22,423 nucleotides of DNA from an uncultured Caulobacter sp. GTDB lineage: Bacteria > Pseudomonadota > Alphaproteobacteria > Caulobacterales > Caulobacteraceae. Positions within the stretch are counted from its first letter, which is position 1. Every line of letters begins with the position of its first letter. The stretch lies in the NCBI RefSeq assembly GCF_937900395.1, contig NZ_CALCDX010000001.1, positions 1-22,423 on the forward strand. Direction: 5' to 3'. This document shows positions 1 to 7,780 of the stretch, piece by piece. The position numbers and the translations under genes are program-made. The notes below the pieces were generated by a model that was not told the origin of the DNA, ran no database searches, and saw nothing but the letters and a program-made list of their open reading frames with translations.

Positions 1-1
1 C

Positions 2-1471
2 CAGGTCGCGGCCATGACCACGACCCAGCTGAAGGGCCTGTCGGTCACCGACATCGATGAGCTGTCGGCCACCCAGGTCGGCGCCCTCGCGGCGGCCCAG
101 ATCGGCGCCCTGAGCCAGGCTCAGGCGCAGGAACTGTCGGTCACCCAGATCGGCGGCCTCTCGGCGACCCAGGTCGCGGCCCTGAATACGACGAACCTGA
201 CCTCGCTGAACGCCACTCAGCTCGGCGCCCTGACCGAAACCCAGGTCAAGGGTCTGACGACCGCTCAGCTGGCCAGCCTGAGCACCGCCAACATCGCGGC
301 CCTGGCGGCGACGCAGGTGGGGGCGCTCAGCTCGACCCAGATCGCCGGCTTCACCCCCGGCGGCCTGTCCAACCTGGACGCCACCCAGATGGCGGCGCTG
401 AGCCCGACCCAGGTGCGCGGCTTCACGGCCACGCAGCTGAAGGGCCTGAACGCGGCTGATATCGGCGAGCTGTCGGCGACCCAGGTCAGCGCTCTGTCGG
501 CTCTGCAAATCGGCGCTCTGACGGCCGCTAACGTCTCCGCCCTGGACGCGACCCAAATGGCCGCGCTCAACGAGACGCAGATCAAGGGCCTGACCGCCTC
601 GCAGATCTCGAACCTCACCACCACCGACATCGGTGAGTTGGCGGCGACCCAGATCGGCGCGATGGCGGGCAGTCAGCTGGCGGCGCTGTCGACATCCAAC
701 CTGTCCGCTCTGACCGCGACGCAGGTGGGCGCGATCTCGACCACTCAGATCAAGAGCCTGACCATCGACCAGGTGAAGAACCTGACGACGACGGACATCG
801 GCGAACTGTCCGAGACCCAGGTCGGCGCCCTGACGAACAGCCAGGTGACGGCCCTGACGTCGAACCAGGCGCAGCAGCTCAGCGTCACCCAGCTTGGCTC
901 GCTCAGCAGCGCCCAAGTGGGGGCTCTGACGTCCACGGCGTTCTCGACGCTGGACGCGACCCAGGTCGGCGCCCTGACGTCGACCCAGGTGAAGGGTCTG
1001 ACGGCTACGCAGCTGGGCGCTCTGAGCGCGGCCGACGTCGGCCAGTTCGTCGATACGCAGATCGCGGCCTTGAGCATCCTGCAGCTGGCGGCTCTGTCGG
1101 CGGCGAATGTCTCGGCGCTCGACGCCACCCAGACCGCGGCTTTGACGGCGACCCAGGTCAAGGGTCTGACGTCGACCCAGCTGAAGGGCCTGAACGCGAC
1201 CGATATCGGCGATCTGTCGGCGACCCAGCTGTCGGCGCTGACGAGCACCCAACTGGGCGCTCTGTCGACGACGGTGATCGACAGCCTGACGACGACCCAG
1301 ATCGGCCAGCTGCAACCCTCGCAGCTGAGCGGCCTGACCGCGGCGCAGCTGGATCATCTGTCGACGACCAACATCGCCAGCCTGACGTCCACCCAGGCCA
1401 ACGCCCTGACCCAGACCCAGGTCCAGAGCCTGGACGACGCTCAGATCGCGGCCTACCTGACCGTGAGCTGA
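2..1471 (+). CDS. Octapeptide-repeat Ser/Thr-rich protein, 3' part (5' end outside window)
   Basis: No named family recognised. The frame is already open at base 2, reading Q-V-A-A before the first ATG at 14, and these residues fit the repeat, so the gene starts outside the window and the ATG at 14 is not the true start. From base 17 the protein is 60 back-to-back octads followed by Leu-Thr-Val-Ser and a TGA stop. The consensus is (S/T/N/D)-x-T-Q-(V/I/L)-x-(A/G)-L. Position 8 is Leu in 54 of 60 octads and hydrophobic in the rest; position 4 is Gln in 45; position 3 is Thr in 39. There are no cysteines, membrane segments or RTX-type Asp/Gly repeats in the visible part. The spacing of hydrophobic residues suggests an elongated solenoid or fibre, probably extracellular, but no secretion signal is visible. 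The next two genes encode glycosyltransferases, so this Ser/Thr-rich protein could be their substrate (inference). Confidence 0.85.
   Translation, partial: QVAAMTTTQLKGLSVTDIDELSATQVGALAAAQIGALSQAQAQELSVTQIGGLSATQVAALNTTNLTSLNATQLGALTETQVKGLTTAQLASLSTANIAALAATQVGALSSTQIAGFTPGGLSNLDATQMAALSPTQVRGFTATQLKGLNAADIGELSATQVSALSALQIGALTAANVSALDATQMAALNETQIKGLTASQISNLTTTDIGELAATQIGAMAGSQLAALSTSNLSALTATQVGAISTTQIKSLTIDQVKNLTTTDIGELSETQVGALTNSQVTALTSNQAQQLSVTQLGSLSSAQVGALTSTAFSTLDATQVGALTSTQVKGLTATQLGALSAADVGQFVDTQIAALSILQLAALSAANVSALDATQTAALTATQVKGLTSTQLKGLNATDIGDLSATQLSALTSTQLGALSTTVIDSLTTTQIGQLQPSQLSGLTAAQLDHLSTTNIASLTSTQANALTQTQVQSLDDAQIAAYLTVS
17..1456 (+). repeat. 60 tandem 24-nt coding repeats with 7-octad and 31-octad higher-order periods
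   Basis: Sixty units of 24 bases, each encoding one octad, run without a break; octad k starts at 17+24(k-1). A second level of 7 octads (56 residues, 168 bases) is marked by an Asp at position 4 (octads 19, 26, 33 and again 43, 50) and by an Asn-containing octad followed by a DATQ octad (15/16, 22/23, 46/47). A third level of 31 octads (248 residues, 744 bases) matches octads 1-22 with 32-53. For example SVTQIGGL at octad 6 pairs with SVTQLGSL at 37, TATQLKGL at 18 with TSTQLKGL at 49, and NAADIGEL at 19 with NATDIGDL at 50. The last seven octads diverge, as expected of a capping end. Confidence 0.9.
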
Positions 1472-1476
1472 TCCCA

Positions 1477-1507
1477 GCCGCCGCTCGCGCTCTCGGGCGC
1501 GGGCGGC
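1477..1507 (+). terminator. GC-rich stem-loop after the repeat gene
   Basis: GCCGCC at 1477-1482 pairs with GGCGGC at 1502-1507, with further partial GC pairing inside. It lies 6 bases after the repeat-protein stop and may end its transcript or attenuate readthrough into the glycosyltransferase gene. There is no T tract, so intrinsic termination is uncertain. Confidence 0.35.
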
Positions 1508-1621
1508 GATGGCTCCAGATGAATGGTCGGGCCCTGAGCCCCATGCCATGATCGGACTTGGCGCGACTCGCGCGCCATGCTCACCCATGGCTGTCCGTCG
1601 CCTACCGGTATCAGGAAGACT

Positions 1622-3652
1622 ATGGCCGACATCGATACGTTCGATCTGCTCAGCAAGCTTACCGCCGAAGGCTGCTCGCTCGGCGAGTTGATCACCATCG
1701 CCTCGGAACTGGCCCAGGCGGGCAAGCCGCAGGTGGCGGACCAGGCCTACAAGATCTGGGCGCGCTTCAATCCCGAGCATCCGCAGCTGTGCGTGGCGCT
1801 GTTCAATCGTTCGGTGCTCCAGTCGGCGCTCGGCGACAATGCGGGCGCGGCCGCCTCGCTGGAACAGGCGATCACGCTCAATCCCGACTTCATGCCGGCC
1901 TATGTGAACCTGGGCGGCCTGCAGGAGCGGGCGGGCCTGGGCGAGCTGGCGATCGCCACCTGGGAACTCGGCGCGAACCGATCCGCCAGCATCAACGGCA
2001 TGGCGGTCAGCTACGCCTTCACTTGTCTCAAGCAGATCGCGCGCCTCCTGGGGGACCTGCATCAGCCGGCGCGCGCCGAGATGGCGCTGCAGCGCGCGGC
2101 GGACATCGACCCGCACGCCATGGACGTGATCGGCCAGCTGGTCGCCACGCGCCTGTCGCAGTGTAAGTGGCCGGTCCTGGCGCCATCGGAACGCGTCAGC
2201 CGCGAGACCCTGCTCAGGGGCGTCAATCCTCTGTCGATCGCGGCCTATACCGACGATCCCATGCTGCTGCTCGCGGCGGCCAACACCCTGATCGAGCGCG
2301 AGGTCAAGGCGACGCCCGAACAGGTCCGCGCCGACCGGCGGGACGCCCCGATCGACCTGACCGGCCGTCGGCTGCGGATCGGCTACATCTCTTCAGATCT
2401 CCGCGATCACGCGGTCGGCTATCTGATGGCCGAGCTGTTCGAGGTCCACGACAAGAAGAAGGTCGAGGTCTTCGCCTACTACTGCGGTCCGGAATCCAGC
2501 GACGGCCTGAACACCCGTATCCGCGCGGCCGTGGAGCATTTCATCGACATCCGTCCGATGAGCGATGACGAGGCCGCTCAGCGCATCGTCGACGACGGCA
2601 TCGACATCCTGATCGACGTCAACGGTCACACCCGCGACGCCCGCACCGCCGTGTTCGCCCGGCGGCCCGCTCCCATCCTCGTCAACTGGCTGGGCTATCC
2701 CGGCACGATGGGCAGCGACTTCCACCACTACATCATCGCCGACCCGTGGATCATCCCGCCGGAGATGGAGCACTACTACTCCGAGGCCGTGCGCCGGATC
2801 CCCTGCTATCAGCCCAACGACCGCCGCCGGTACGTCCAGGAGGGATGTCCGACCCGCGCCGAGGCGGGCTTGCCCGAAGACGGCTTTGTCTTCTGCTGCT
2901 TCAACGGCGTGCAGAAGATCACGCCGCACGTGTTCGACCGCTGGATGCAGATCCTGAAACGCACGCCCGGCAGCGTGCTGTGGCTGCTGGACAGCAACCC
3001 AGAAGCCAATGCTCGTCTGCGCGACTCCGCGGAAGCCAAGGGCGTGGACCGCACGCGCATCGTCTTCGCGCCGAAGCTGCAGAACGCCTACCACCTGGCG
3101 CGCTATCGGCTGGCGGACCTGTTCCTGGACACCACGCCCTATGGCGCGCACACCACGGCCTCGGACGCCCTCTGGATGGCTGTGCCGGTGCTGACCTGGT
3201 CGGGCCGCAGCTTCGCGTCGCGCGTCTGCGGGAGCCTCGTCCGGAGCGCTGGTCAGCCCGAAATGGTGGTCGATAGCGGCGAGGCCTATGTCGAGAAGGC
3301 CGTCGAGATCGGCGCCGATCGCGAGAAGGCCAGGGCTTTGCGCGCGACGCTGGAGGCCAACCGTGACAGCTGCGTGCTGTTCAACATGGACCTGCTGGCC
3401 GACAGCCTTGAGACCCTCTATGGCGAGATGGTCGCCGAGTATCGGGCCGGCGGGCGGCCCAACCCGGACCTGACCAACCTGGACGTCTACATGAACGTCG
3501 GCCTGGAACTGGACCAGGATCAACGCGAGATGCAGGCGGTGGAGGACTACGAAGGCCTTTATCGGCAAGCCTTGGCCCGTCGTCACAAGCTCAGGTCGAT
3601 ACCCGCCGACAACCGGATCTGGACGCCCGACGCGCGTCGGACGGCCATCTGA
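1622..3652 (+). CDS. TPR-containing O-GlcNAc-transferase-like glycosyltransferase (GT41/SPINDLY type)
   Basis: Predicted soluble glycosyltransferase of 676 residues that should transfer a sugar from a nucleotide sugar to Ser/Thr of a protein. The N-terminal ~190 residues are helical TPR-like repeats (substrate binding), including an AAASLEQAITLNPDF unit. The catalytic part starts near residue 250 with LRIGYISSDLRDH. His263 matches human OGT His498, Lys432 in GVQKITP matches OGT Lys842, and His510-Thr511-Thr512 in GAHTTASD matches the OGT HTT loop that holds the UDP phosphates; these assignments are from memory of OGT. Start: ATG 1622 has AGGAAG at 1613-1618. An upstream in-frame ATG at 1577 would add 15 unconvincing residues. 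The gene lies 150 bases after the repeat gene and 7 bases before a second glycosyltransferase. Caulobacter FlmG, a flagellin glycosyltransferase, has a comparable TPR plus GT plan, so flagellin cannot be excluded as target, but no flagellar gene is nearby. Confidence 0.9.
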   Translation: MADIDTFDLLSKLTAEGCSLGELITIASELAQAGKPQVADQAYKIWARFNPEHPQLCVALFNRSVLQSALGDNAGAAASLEQAITLNPDFMPAYVNLGGLQERAGLGELAIATWELGANRSASINGMAVSYAFTCLKQIARLLGDLHQPARAEMALQRAADIDPHAMDVIGQLVATRLSQCKWPVLAPSERVSRETLLRGVNPLSIAAYTDDPMLLLAAANTLIEREVKATPEQVRADRRDAPIDLTGRRLRIGYISSDLRDHAVGYLMAELFEVHDKKKVEVFAYYCGPESSDGLNTRIRAAVEHFIDIRPMSDDEAAQRIVDDGIDILIDVNGHTRDARTAVFARRPAPILVNWLGYPGTMGSDFHHYIIADPWIIPPEMEHYYSEAVRRIPCYQPNDRRRYVQEGCPTRAEAGLPEDGFVFCCFNGVQKITPHVFDRWMQILKRTPGSVLWLLDSNPEANARLRDSAEAKGVDRTRIVFAPKLQNAYHLARYRLADLFLDTTPYGAHTTASDALWMAVPVLTWSGRSFASRVCGSLVRSAGQPEMVVDSGEAYVEKAVEIGADREKARALRATLEANRDSCVLFNMDLLADSLETLYGEMVAEYRAGGRPNPDLTNLDVYMNVGLELDQDQREMQAVEDYEGLYRQALARRHKLRSIPADNRIWTPDARRTAI

Positions 3653-3659
3653 CCAAGAC

Positions 3660-4724
3660 ATGCGCGTCTTTCCGCCCGTCTATCCCTGGAACGCCTTCGA
3701 CAGCCGCCGATGGATGGAGTCCTATCGGTCGCCGGTTATCCCGCGCGTCCCCGCGCCGAAAAACCTGACGGTCCACGCCGAGTCCGAGGAGATGCGGCAT
3801 CGGCTGATGTCGGAATTCGACCACGTGCATTTCGACCGCGTCGGACGCCTCGACGGCGAGTTTGTCAGCAGCAGCACCGGCTTGCTGCTGTTCGACCGGG
3901 CCGGCGCCTGCCTGCAGGCCAATTTCCCCGGCGGCAGCTCGATGGCGGCGACGCTGACGTTCACGGAGGCCAACAGCCCGGACCTCTGGGACTATCGCCA
4001 ATCCCTGCGGGACGACTGGGACACGCTGCCGCTGATCGAGAACGCGGCGGTCTTCAGCCATATCTACTCGAACAACTACTACCACTTCTGCTTTGAGCTC
4101 CTGCAGAAGTTCCGGCTGATCCAGGACCACGACATCAGGGTCGTGGTGATGCCCTCGCCGATCTACCACAATGGCGTCTTCCGCGAGATGATCTCCCAGG
4201 CTCTGGGCGATCGTCTGCTCTTGCCGGCGACCGAGGTGGCCCGGCTGAAGAACCCGATGCTGGTCGAGGCCTGGCAGTCCGAAGAGGGGCTCCGCTGGCT
4301 GCGGGCGTTCGTAGGCAAGACCCTGCCGGCGGAGGGGCGCCGCTACTACATCCGGCGCAATCCGCTGAAACCGCGTCGCGGCAACAATGTCGCCGAGACC
4401 GAGGCCTTCCTGGCTTTCCTGGAGCGGCACGACTTCACGACGATCGATTTCGGCAATGGCGAGCTTTCGCTGTCCGAGCAGATCGACAAGCTGCAGGGCG
4501 CGTCGTTCGTCCTGGCCGCGCACGGCGCGGGCCTGACGAACCTGTCCTATCTGAACGGCCCCGCCCGTATCGTCGAGATCTTCAGCCGGGCGGTGATCTC
4601 GACCTCGTTCATCCGGGTTTCGGACGCGCTGGATCTCGAGCATCATGCGATCATCGCCGAGACGCTGGACGAGCAGGGCGACATCATCGTCGACTGCGAC
4701 CTGCTGGAACGCTTGATCGCCTAG
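3660..4724 (+). CDS. GT61-type (DUF563) glycosyltransferase
   Basis: 354-residue protein resembling the DUF563/GT61 family, whose members transfer pentose or hexose residues in capsule, LPS or glycoprotein glycans. The central NNYYHF motif (residues 138-143) and the C-terminal LAAHGAGLTNLSYL stretch around His288 are the family signatures; YYIRRNP near residue 229 is the usual basic segment before the second Rossmann half. No signal peptide or membrane segment is seen, so it should act in the cytoplasm. It starts 7 bases after the GT41 stop, so the two are very likely cotranscribed; the ribosome binding site is weak, which fits translational coupling. Its stop codon shares CTAG with the convergent hydratase gene. 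Sugar donor and acceptor cannot be told from the sequence. It may extend or modify the glycan begun by the GT41 enzyme (inference). Confidence 0.85.
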   Translation: MRVFPPVYPWNAFDSRRWMESYRSPVIPRVPAPKNLTVHAESEEMRHRLMSEFDHVHFDRVGRLDGEFVSSSTGLLLFDRAGACLQANFPGGSSMAATLTFTEANSPDLWDYRQSLRDDWDTLPLIENAAVFSHIYSNNYYHFCFELLQKFRLIQDHDIRVVVMPSPIYHNGVFREMISQALGDRLLLPATEVARLKNPMLVEAWQSEEGLRWLRAFVGKTLPAEGRRYYIRRNPLKPRRGNNVAETEAFLAFLERHDFTTIDFGNGELSLSEQIDKLQGASFVLAAHGAGLTNLSYLNGPARIVEIFSRAVISTSFIRVSDALDLEHHAIIAETLDEQGDIIVDCDLLERLIA

Positions 4725-5521
4725 GCCTCGGCCCTGGCCCTCATCAGCACCGCCCCGCCGCTTTCGGCCCAGAGCTCGGCGCCAGCGTTCGTGGGGGCGG
4801 CCAGCGCCGCGATCGTCTCGCCGCAGAAGGCCGGCTTCAGGGCGCGGAACGAAAAGCGCTTGAGCGGTCTGACCGGCATGGCCTCCAGCAGAAGCAGCGC
4901 GATGAGCGGACCGTGGACGACGAGGCCCGGATAGCCCTCGACGCCCGTCGCGTAGTCCTGGTCGTAGTGGATGCGGTGGCTGTTGGTTGTCGCGGCCGAG
5001 AAGGCGAACAGCAGGGCGGGGTCGGTGATGGTCTCGCGTCTCCACGCCGCGGCCTGGGGCGGATCGGCCTCGGGCGTCCGCGGCGCGGGCGGCGCGGCGG
5101 TGTAGACGATGGTTTGGCGCTCGCTGACGCGCGTCTCGCCGCCCTGGCTGAAGATCCGGTCCACGGTGACGAAGGTAAGGGCCCCGCTGCCGCCGGCCTT
5201 TTCCTCCACATTGCCGATCGTCTCGACGAGTTCGGTCTCCTGGCCGGGCAGGAGAGGGCCCGTGAAGGTCATGTCGGCCGCCGCGAACATCCGGCGCGGC
5301 GCTTCGATCGGCGGCAGGAACAGACCGCGCCGGGGATGGCCGTCCGGGCCAAGGTCTGAGCGTCTGATCGGCTCGGCGAGGCACGCCCAATGCCAGGCCG
5401 GCGGAACCTCTGCGGGCGGGGCAGGGCGGTCCAGCACTGCGGCCAGCCGGGCGAGGTCCGAGGCCTCCAGCACCGCCGTCCGCCGCCGCTGACGCCCGAC
5501 CCAGTCGGCATAGGCGCTCAT
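4721..5521 (-). CDS. MaoC-like / HTD2-type acyl-CoA hydratase (double hot-dog)
   Basis: 266-residue protein of the MaoC-like dehydratase family with an N-terminal FAS1-like hot-dog and a C-terminal catalytic hot-dog, related to mesaconyl-CoA hydratases and fungal Htd2. The hydratase motif is NSHRIHYD at 180-187 (His185, Asp187) followed by GYPGLVVHGPL at 197-206 (His203). It should hydrate or dehydrate an enoyl/3-hydroxyacyl-CoA in the cytoplasm. The ATG at 5521 is chosen because it overlaps the stop of the upstream acyl-CoA dehydrogenase as TGATG; a longer reading would run through that gene out of frame. Cotranscription and coupled translation with the dehydrogenase suggest successive steps, with the dehydrogenase making the double bond that this enzyme hydrates. 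The exact acyl group is unknown. Confidence 0.85.
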   Translation of the reverse strand: MSAYADWVGRQRRRTAVLEASDLARLAAVLDRPAPPAEVPPAWHWACLAEPIRRSDLGPDGHPRRGLFLPPIEAPRRMFAAADMTFTGPLLPGQETELVETIGNVEEKAGGSGALTFVTVDRIFSQGGETRVSERQTIVYTAAPPAPRTPEADPPQAAAWRRETITDPALLFAFSAATTNSHRIHYDQDYATGVEGYPGLVVHGPLIALLLLEAMPVRPLKRFSFRALKPAFCGETIAALAAPTNAGAELWAESGGAVLMRARAEA

Positions 5522-6687
5522 CAGTAGGAGCGCGGCAGGCCGAGCACGTGCTCGGCGACATAGGCCAGGATCAGGTTCGTCGAGATCGGCGCCACCTGAT
5601 AGAGGCGCGTCTCGCGGAACTTGCGCTCGATGTCGTACTCCTCGGCGAAGCCGAAGCCGCCATGGGTCTGCAGGCACATGTCCGCGGCCGCCCACGAAGC
5701 CTCCGAGGCCAGCATCTTGCCGATGTTCGCCTGTTCTCCGCAGGGAAGACCGGCGTCGTAGCGGGCGGCCGCGTCATAGACCGTCAGGCGTGCGGCGTGG
5801 GTCTGGGCGTAGGCGCGGGCGATCGGGAACTGGACGCCCTGGTTCTGGCCGATCGGGCGGCCGAAGACGACGCGGCTCGTGGCGTAGTCGCGCGCCTTGC
5901 CGATCAGCCAGGCCGCGTCGCCCAGGCACTCGGCCCCGATCAGGATCCGTTCGGCGTTCATGCCGTCCAGGATGTAGCGGAAGCCCTTGCCCTCCTCGCC
6001 GATCAGGCTGTCGGCGGGGATGACCAGGTTGTCGAAGAACACCTCGGTGGTGGCGTGGTTCAGCATGGTGGCGATCGGCTTGATCGTCAGGCCGTTTCCC
6101 TTGGCGGCCCGCATGTCGACCAGGAACACCGACAGGCCGTCGGCCTTGCGCGCGACCTGCTCCTTGGGCGTGGTGCGGGCCAGGAGGACCATCAGGTCGG
6201 AATGCTCGGCGCGGCTGGTCCAGACCTTCTGGCCGTTGATCACATAGGTGTCGCCCTCGCGCCGCGCGAAGGTCGAGATCGAGGTGGTGTCGGTACCGGC
6301 CGTGGGCTCGGTGACGCCGAACGCCTGCAGCCGGATCGAGCCGTCGGCGATCCTGGGCAGCCAGGTCTCTTTTTGCGCCTGGGAGCCGTGCCGCAGGACG
6401 GTGCCCATGGTGTACATCTGGGCGTGCAGGGCCGCGGCGTTGCCGCCGCTGGCGTGGACTTCCTCCAGGATCGCCGCCGCCGCCGTCAGGCCAAGACCGC
6501 CGCCGCCGTATTCCTCGGGGATCAGCACGCCCAGCAGCCCGGCCCTGGTCATCGCCGCCACGAAATCGGTCGGATAGGCCTTCTCGCGATCGAGGCCGCG
6601 CCAGTAGGCCGGCGGGAAATCGCGGCAGAGCGCGCGCACCGTCTGGCGCAGGGCTTCGATCAGTTCGGGGTCGGCGAGGGCGGACAT
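5521..6687 (-). CDS. Acyl-CoA dehydrogenase family protein
   Basis: Complete 388-residue FAD flavoprotein of the acyl-CoA dehydrogenase family, oxidising an acyl-CoA to the trans-2-enoyl-CoA and passing electrons to ETF. The three usual parts are visible: an N-terminal helical domain (1-118), a middle beta domain with the FAD/substrate signature AFGVTEPTAGTDTT (122-135) and VINGQKVWTS, and a C-terminal helical domain with RVVFGRPIGQNQGVQF and LQTHGGFGF. Oddity: the C-terminal position that carries the catalytic Glu in medium-chain enzymes (IYEGT) reads LYQVAPIS here, so it is Gln364. Instead Glu246 in GMNAERILIG aligns with the catalytic Glu of isovaleryl-CoA dehydrogenase, which suggests a branched or unusual substrate (inference). 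It is the first gene of a pair with the hydratase downstream. Confidence 0.92.
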   Translation of the reverse strand: MSALADPELIEALRQTVRALCRDFPPAYWRGLDREKAYPTDFVAAMTRAGLLGVLIPEEYGGGGLGLTAAAAILEEVHASGGNAAALHAQMYTMGTVLRHGSQAQKETWLPRIADGSIRLQAFGVTEPTAGTDTTSISTFARREGDTYVINGQKVWTSRAEHSDLMVLLARTTPKEQVARKADGLSVFLVDMRAAKGNGLTIKPIATMLNHATTEVFFDNLVIPADSLIGEEGKGFRYILDGMNAERILIGAECLGDAAWLIGKARDYATSRVVFGRPIGQNQGVQFPIARAYAQTHAARLTVYDAAARYDAGLPCGEQANIGKMLASEASWAAADMCLQTHGGFGFAEEYDIERKFRETRLYQVAPISTNLILAYVAEHVLGLPRSY

Positions 6688-6881
6688 GGGGCGAGCTTCG
6701 AGCCTTGAACGGGCCTCGTCCAGCCTCCCGTTAAGTCAGTGTGGCGCATAGCGGGACAATCGCTCGAAGGCGAAGAGGGCGTTTTGCCGCGCGTCGGCGC
6801 AACGGCTCTCCATTGACGCTCCCCCGGCGGGCCAACACCCTCACGCTACAAGCCAAGATTCGCTGGCGCAGGAAGATCCCC

Positions 6882-7469
6882 ATGCCGTACTCGGACACCG
6901 TCTTCGACCGCCACGTCGAGGCTCTCATCGGGCGGATGAAGCCCGCCAGCGTCCTCGATATCGGTCCGGGCGCCGGCAAGTACGGCCGGATGATCCAGTC
7001 GCTTCGGGCGGAGGGTGTTCCGATCGGTCACCTGGCCGCTATCGAGATCGACAACAGCTATATCGAGCAGTTCGGCCTGCGCGAAATCTACGACGTCATT
7101 CAGCTGGGCGACGCGACGACCCTGCCCGACGTCGGGCCCGACGCGTCGTGGGACCTCGTGATCCTCGGGGACGTGCTGGAGCACTTCCGCAAGTCGCGCG
7201 GGGTCGATCTCATCGATTATCTCTACTACCGCACCAAGTACCTGCTGCTGCTGATCCCCATCGACTACGTCCAGGGCGCGTGGGAGGGCCACCACGCCGA
7301 GGCGCACATCTCGACCTGGATCCCCGAGGATTTCGCCCGCTACAAGGCCCGCTGCGTGACGTCCAATGCCGGCTCCGGATGCGAGATCATGCTGGTGCTG
7401 ATCAACGGCCTTCAGGCCAAGGCGGGGACCGATCTGATCTTCGCGGACGCCGATGTGGAGATCGCTTAG
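6882..7469 (+). CDS. Class I SAM-dependent methyltransferase
   Basis: 195-residue Rossmann methyltransferase. Motif I is VLDIGPGAGKYG (24-35), the acidic residue after strand 2 is in AIEIDN (53-58), and the strand 4 motif is DLVILGDVLEHF (91-102). A late WEGHHAEAHISTW stretch probably forms part of the substrate pocket. Start: ATG 6882 has AGGAAG at 6870-6875 with 6-base spacing; an in-frame ATG at 6741 would add 47 arginine-rich residues that do not look like protein sequence. The protein is cytoplasmic, the substrate unknown. Similar small methyltransferases often accompany glycan genes, but this one is separated from the glycosyltransferases by the acyl-CoA pair, so a link is only speculative. 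Convergent with the tRNA downstream. Confidence 0.85.
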   Translation: MPYSDTVFDRHVEALIGRMKPASVLDIGPGAGKYGRMIQSLRAEGVPIGHLAAIEIDNSYIEQFGLREIYDVIQLGDATTLPDVGPDASWDLVILGDVLEHFRKSRGVDLIDYLYYRTKYLLLLIPIDYVQGAWEGHHAEAHISTWIPEDFARYKARCVTSNAGSGCEIMLVLINGLQAKAGTDLIFADADVEIA

Positions 7470-7526
7470 GGCGTCTCGGCTCGGCCCAGCGCTGGTCGCG
7501 CGGCCGCCGTCAATTCACCGGGGAAG

Positions 7527-7568
7527 AGGGCGACCGCGAGGTCGCCTTGGAGCCCCACGCGGGCTCCA
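7527..7568 (+). terminator. Two abutting perfect hairpins between methyltransferase and tRNA
   Basis: GGCGACC (7529-7535) pairs with GGTCGCC (7540-7546) across a GCGA loop, extended outward by a G-T and an A-T pair. Directly after it TGGAGCCC (7548-7555) pairs with GGGCTCCA (7561-7568) across a 5-base loop. They lie 57 bases after the methyltransferase stop, in the 190-base gap before the convergent tRNA. Neither has a T tract. They may stop transcription from either side or protect the mRNA 3' end. A weaker 6-bp hairpin is at 7616-7631. Confidence 0.45.
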
Positions 7569-7659
7569 TGCAGCCTGCCATTCGGTCAGGGCCGAGCGCC
7601 GGCGCGGCGGCTCGCGGCCGCTTGCGCGGCCCCGTCTAACATACTGATTTTAGAAGGAA

Positions 7660-7735
<76 letters not shown>

Positions 7736-7780
7736 ATTCGCGGTTCCGAAGCACTTGCGAGCCCCGGCGGCGAGGCGCGG

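Noticed and set aside
265..1248. Long minus-strand frames opposite the octad repeats
   Set aside because: A 24-base repeat keeps other frames open as well; they are antisense images of the repeat.
17..1456. Repeats considered as a CRISPR array or intergenic satellite
   Set aside because: The units are contiguous with no spacers, vary by codon-level changes and keep one open frame, so they are coding repeats.
3591..5561. 656-codon minus-strand frame across the GT61 and hydratase genes
   Set aside because: It runs antisense to GT61 and out of frame through the hydratase; no motif is visible.
6813..6850. TTGACG (6813) and GCTACA (6845) as a promoter for the methyltransferase
   Set aside because: The 26-base spacing is too long for a housekeeping promoter.
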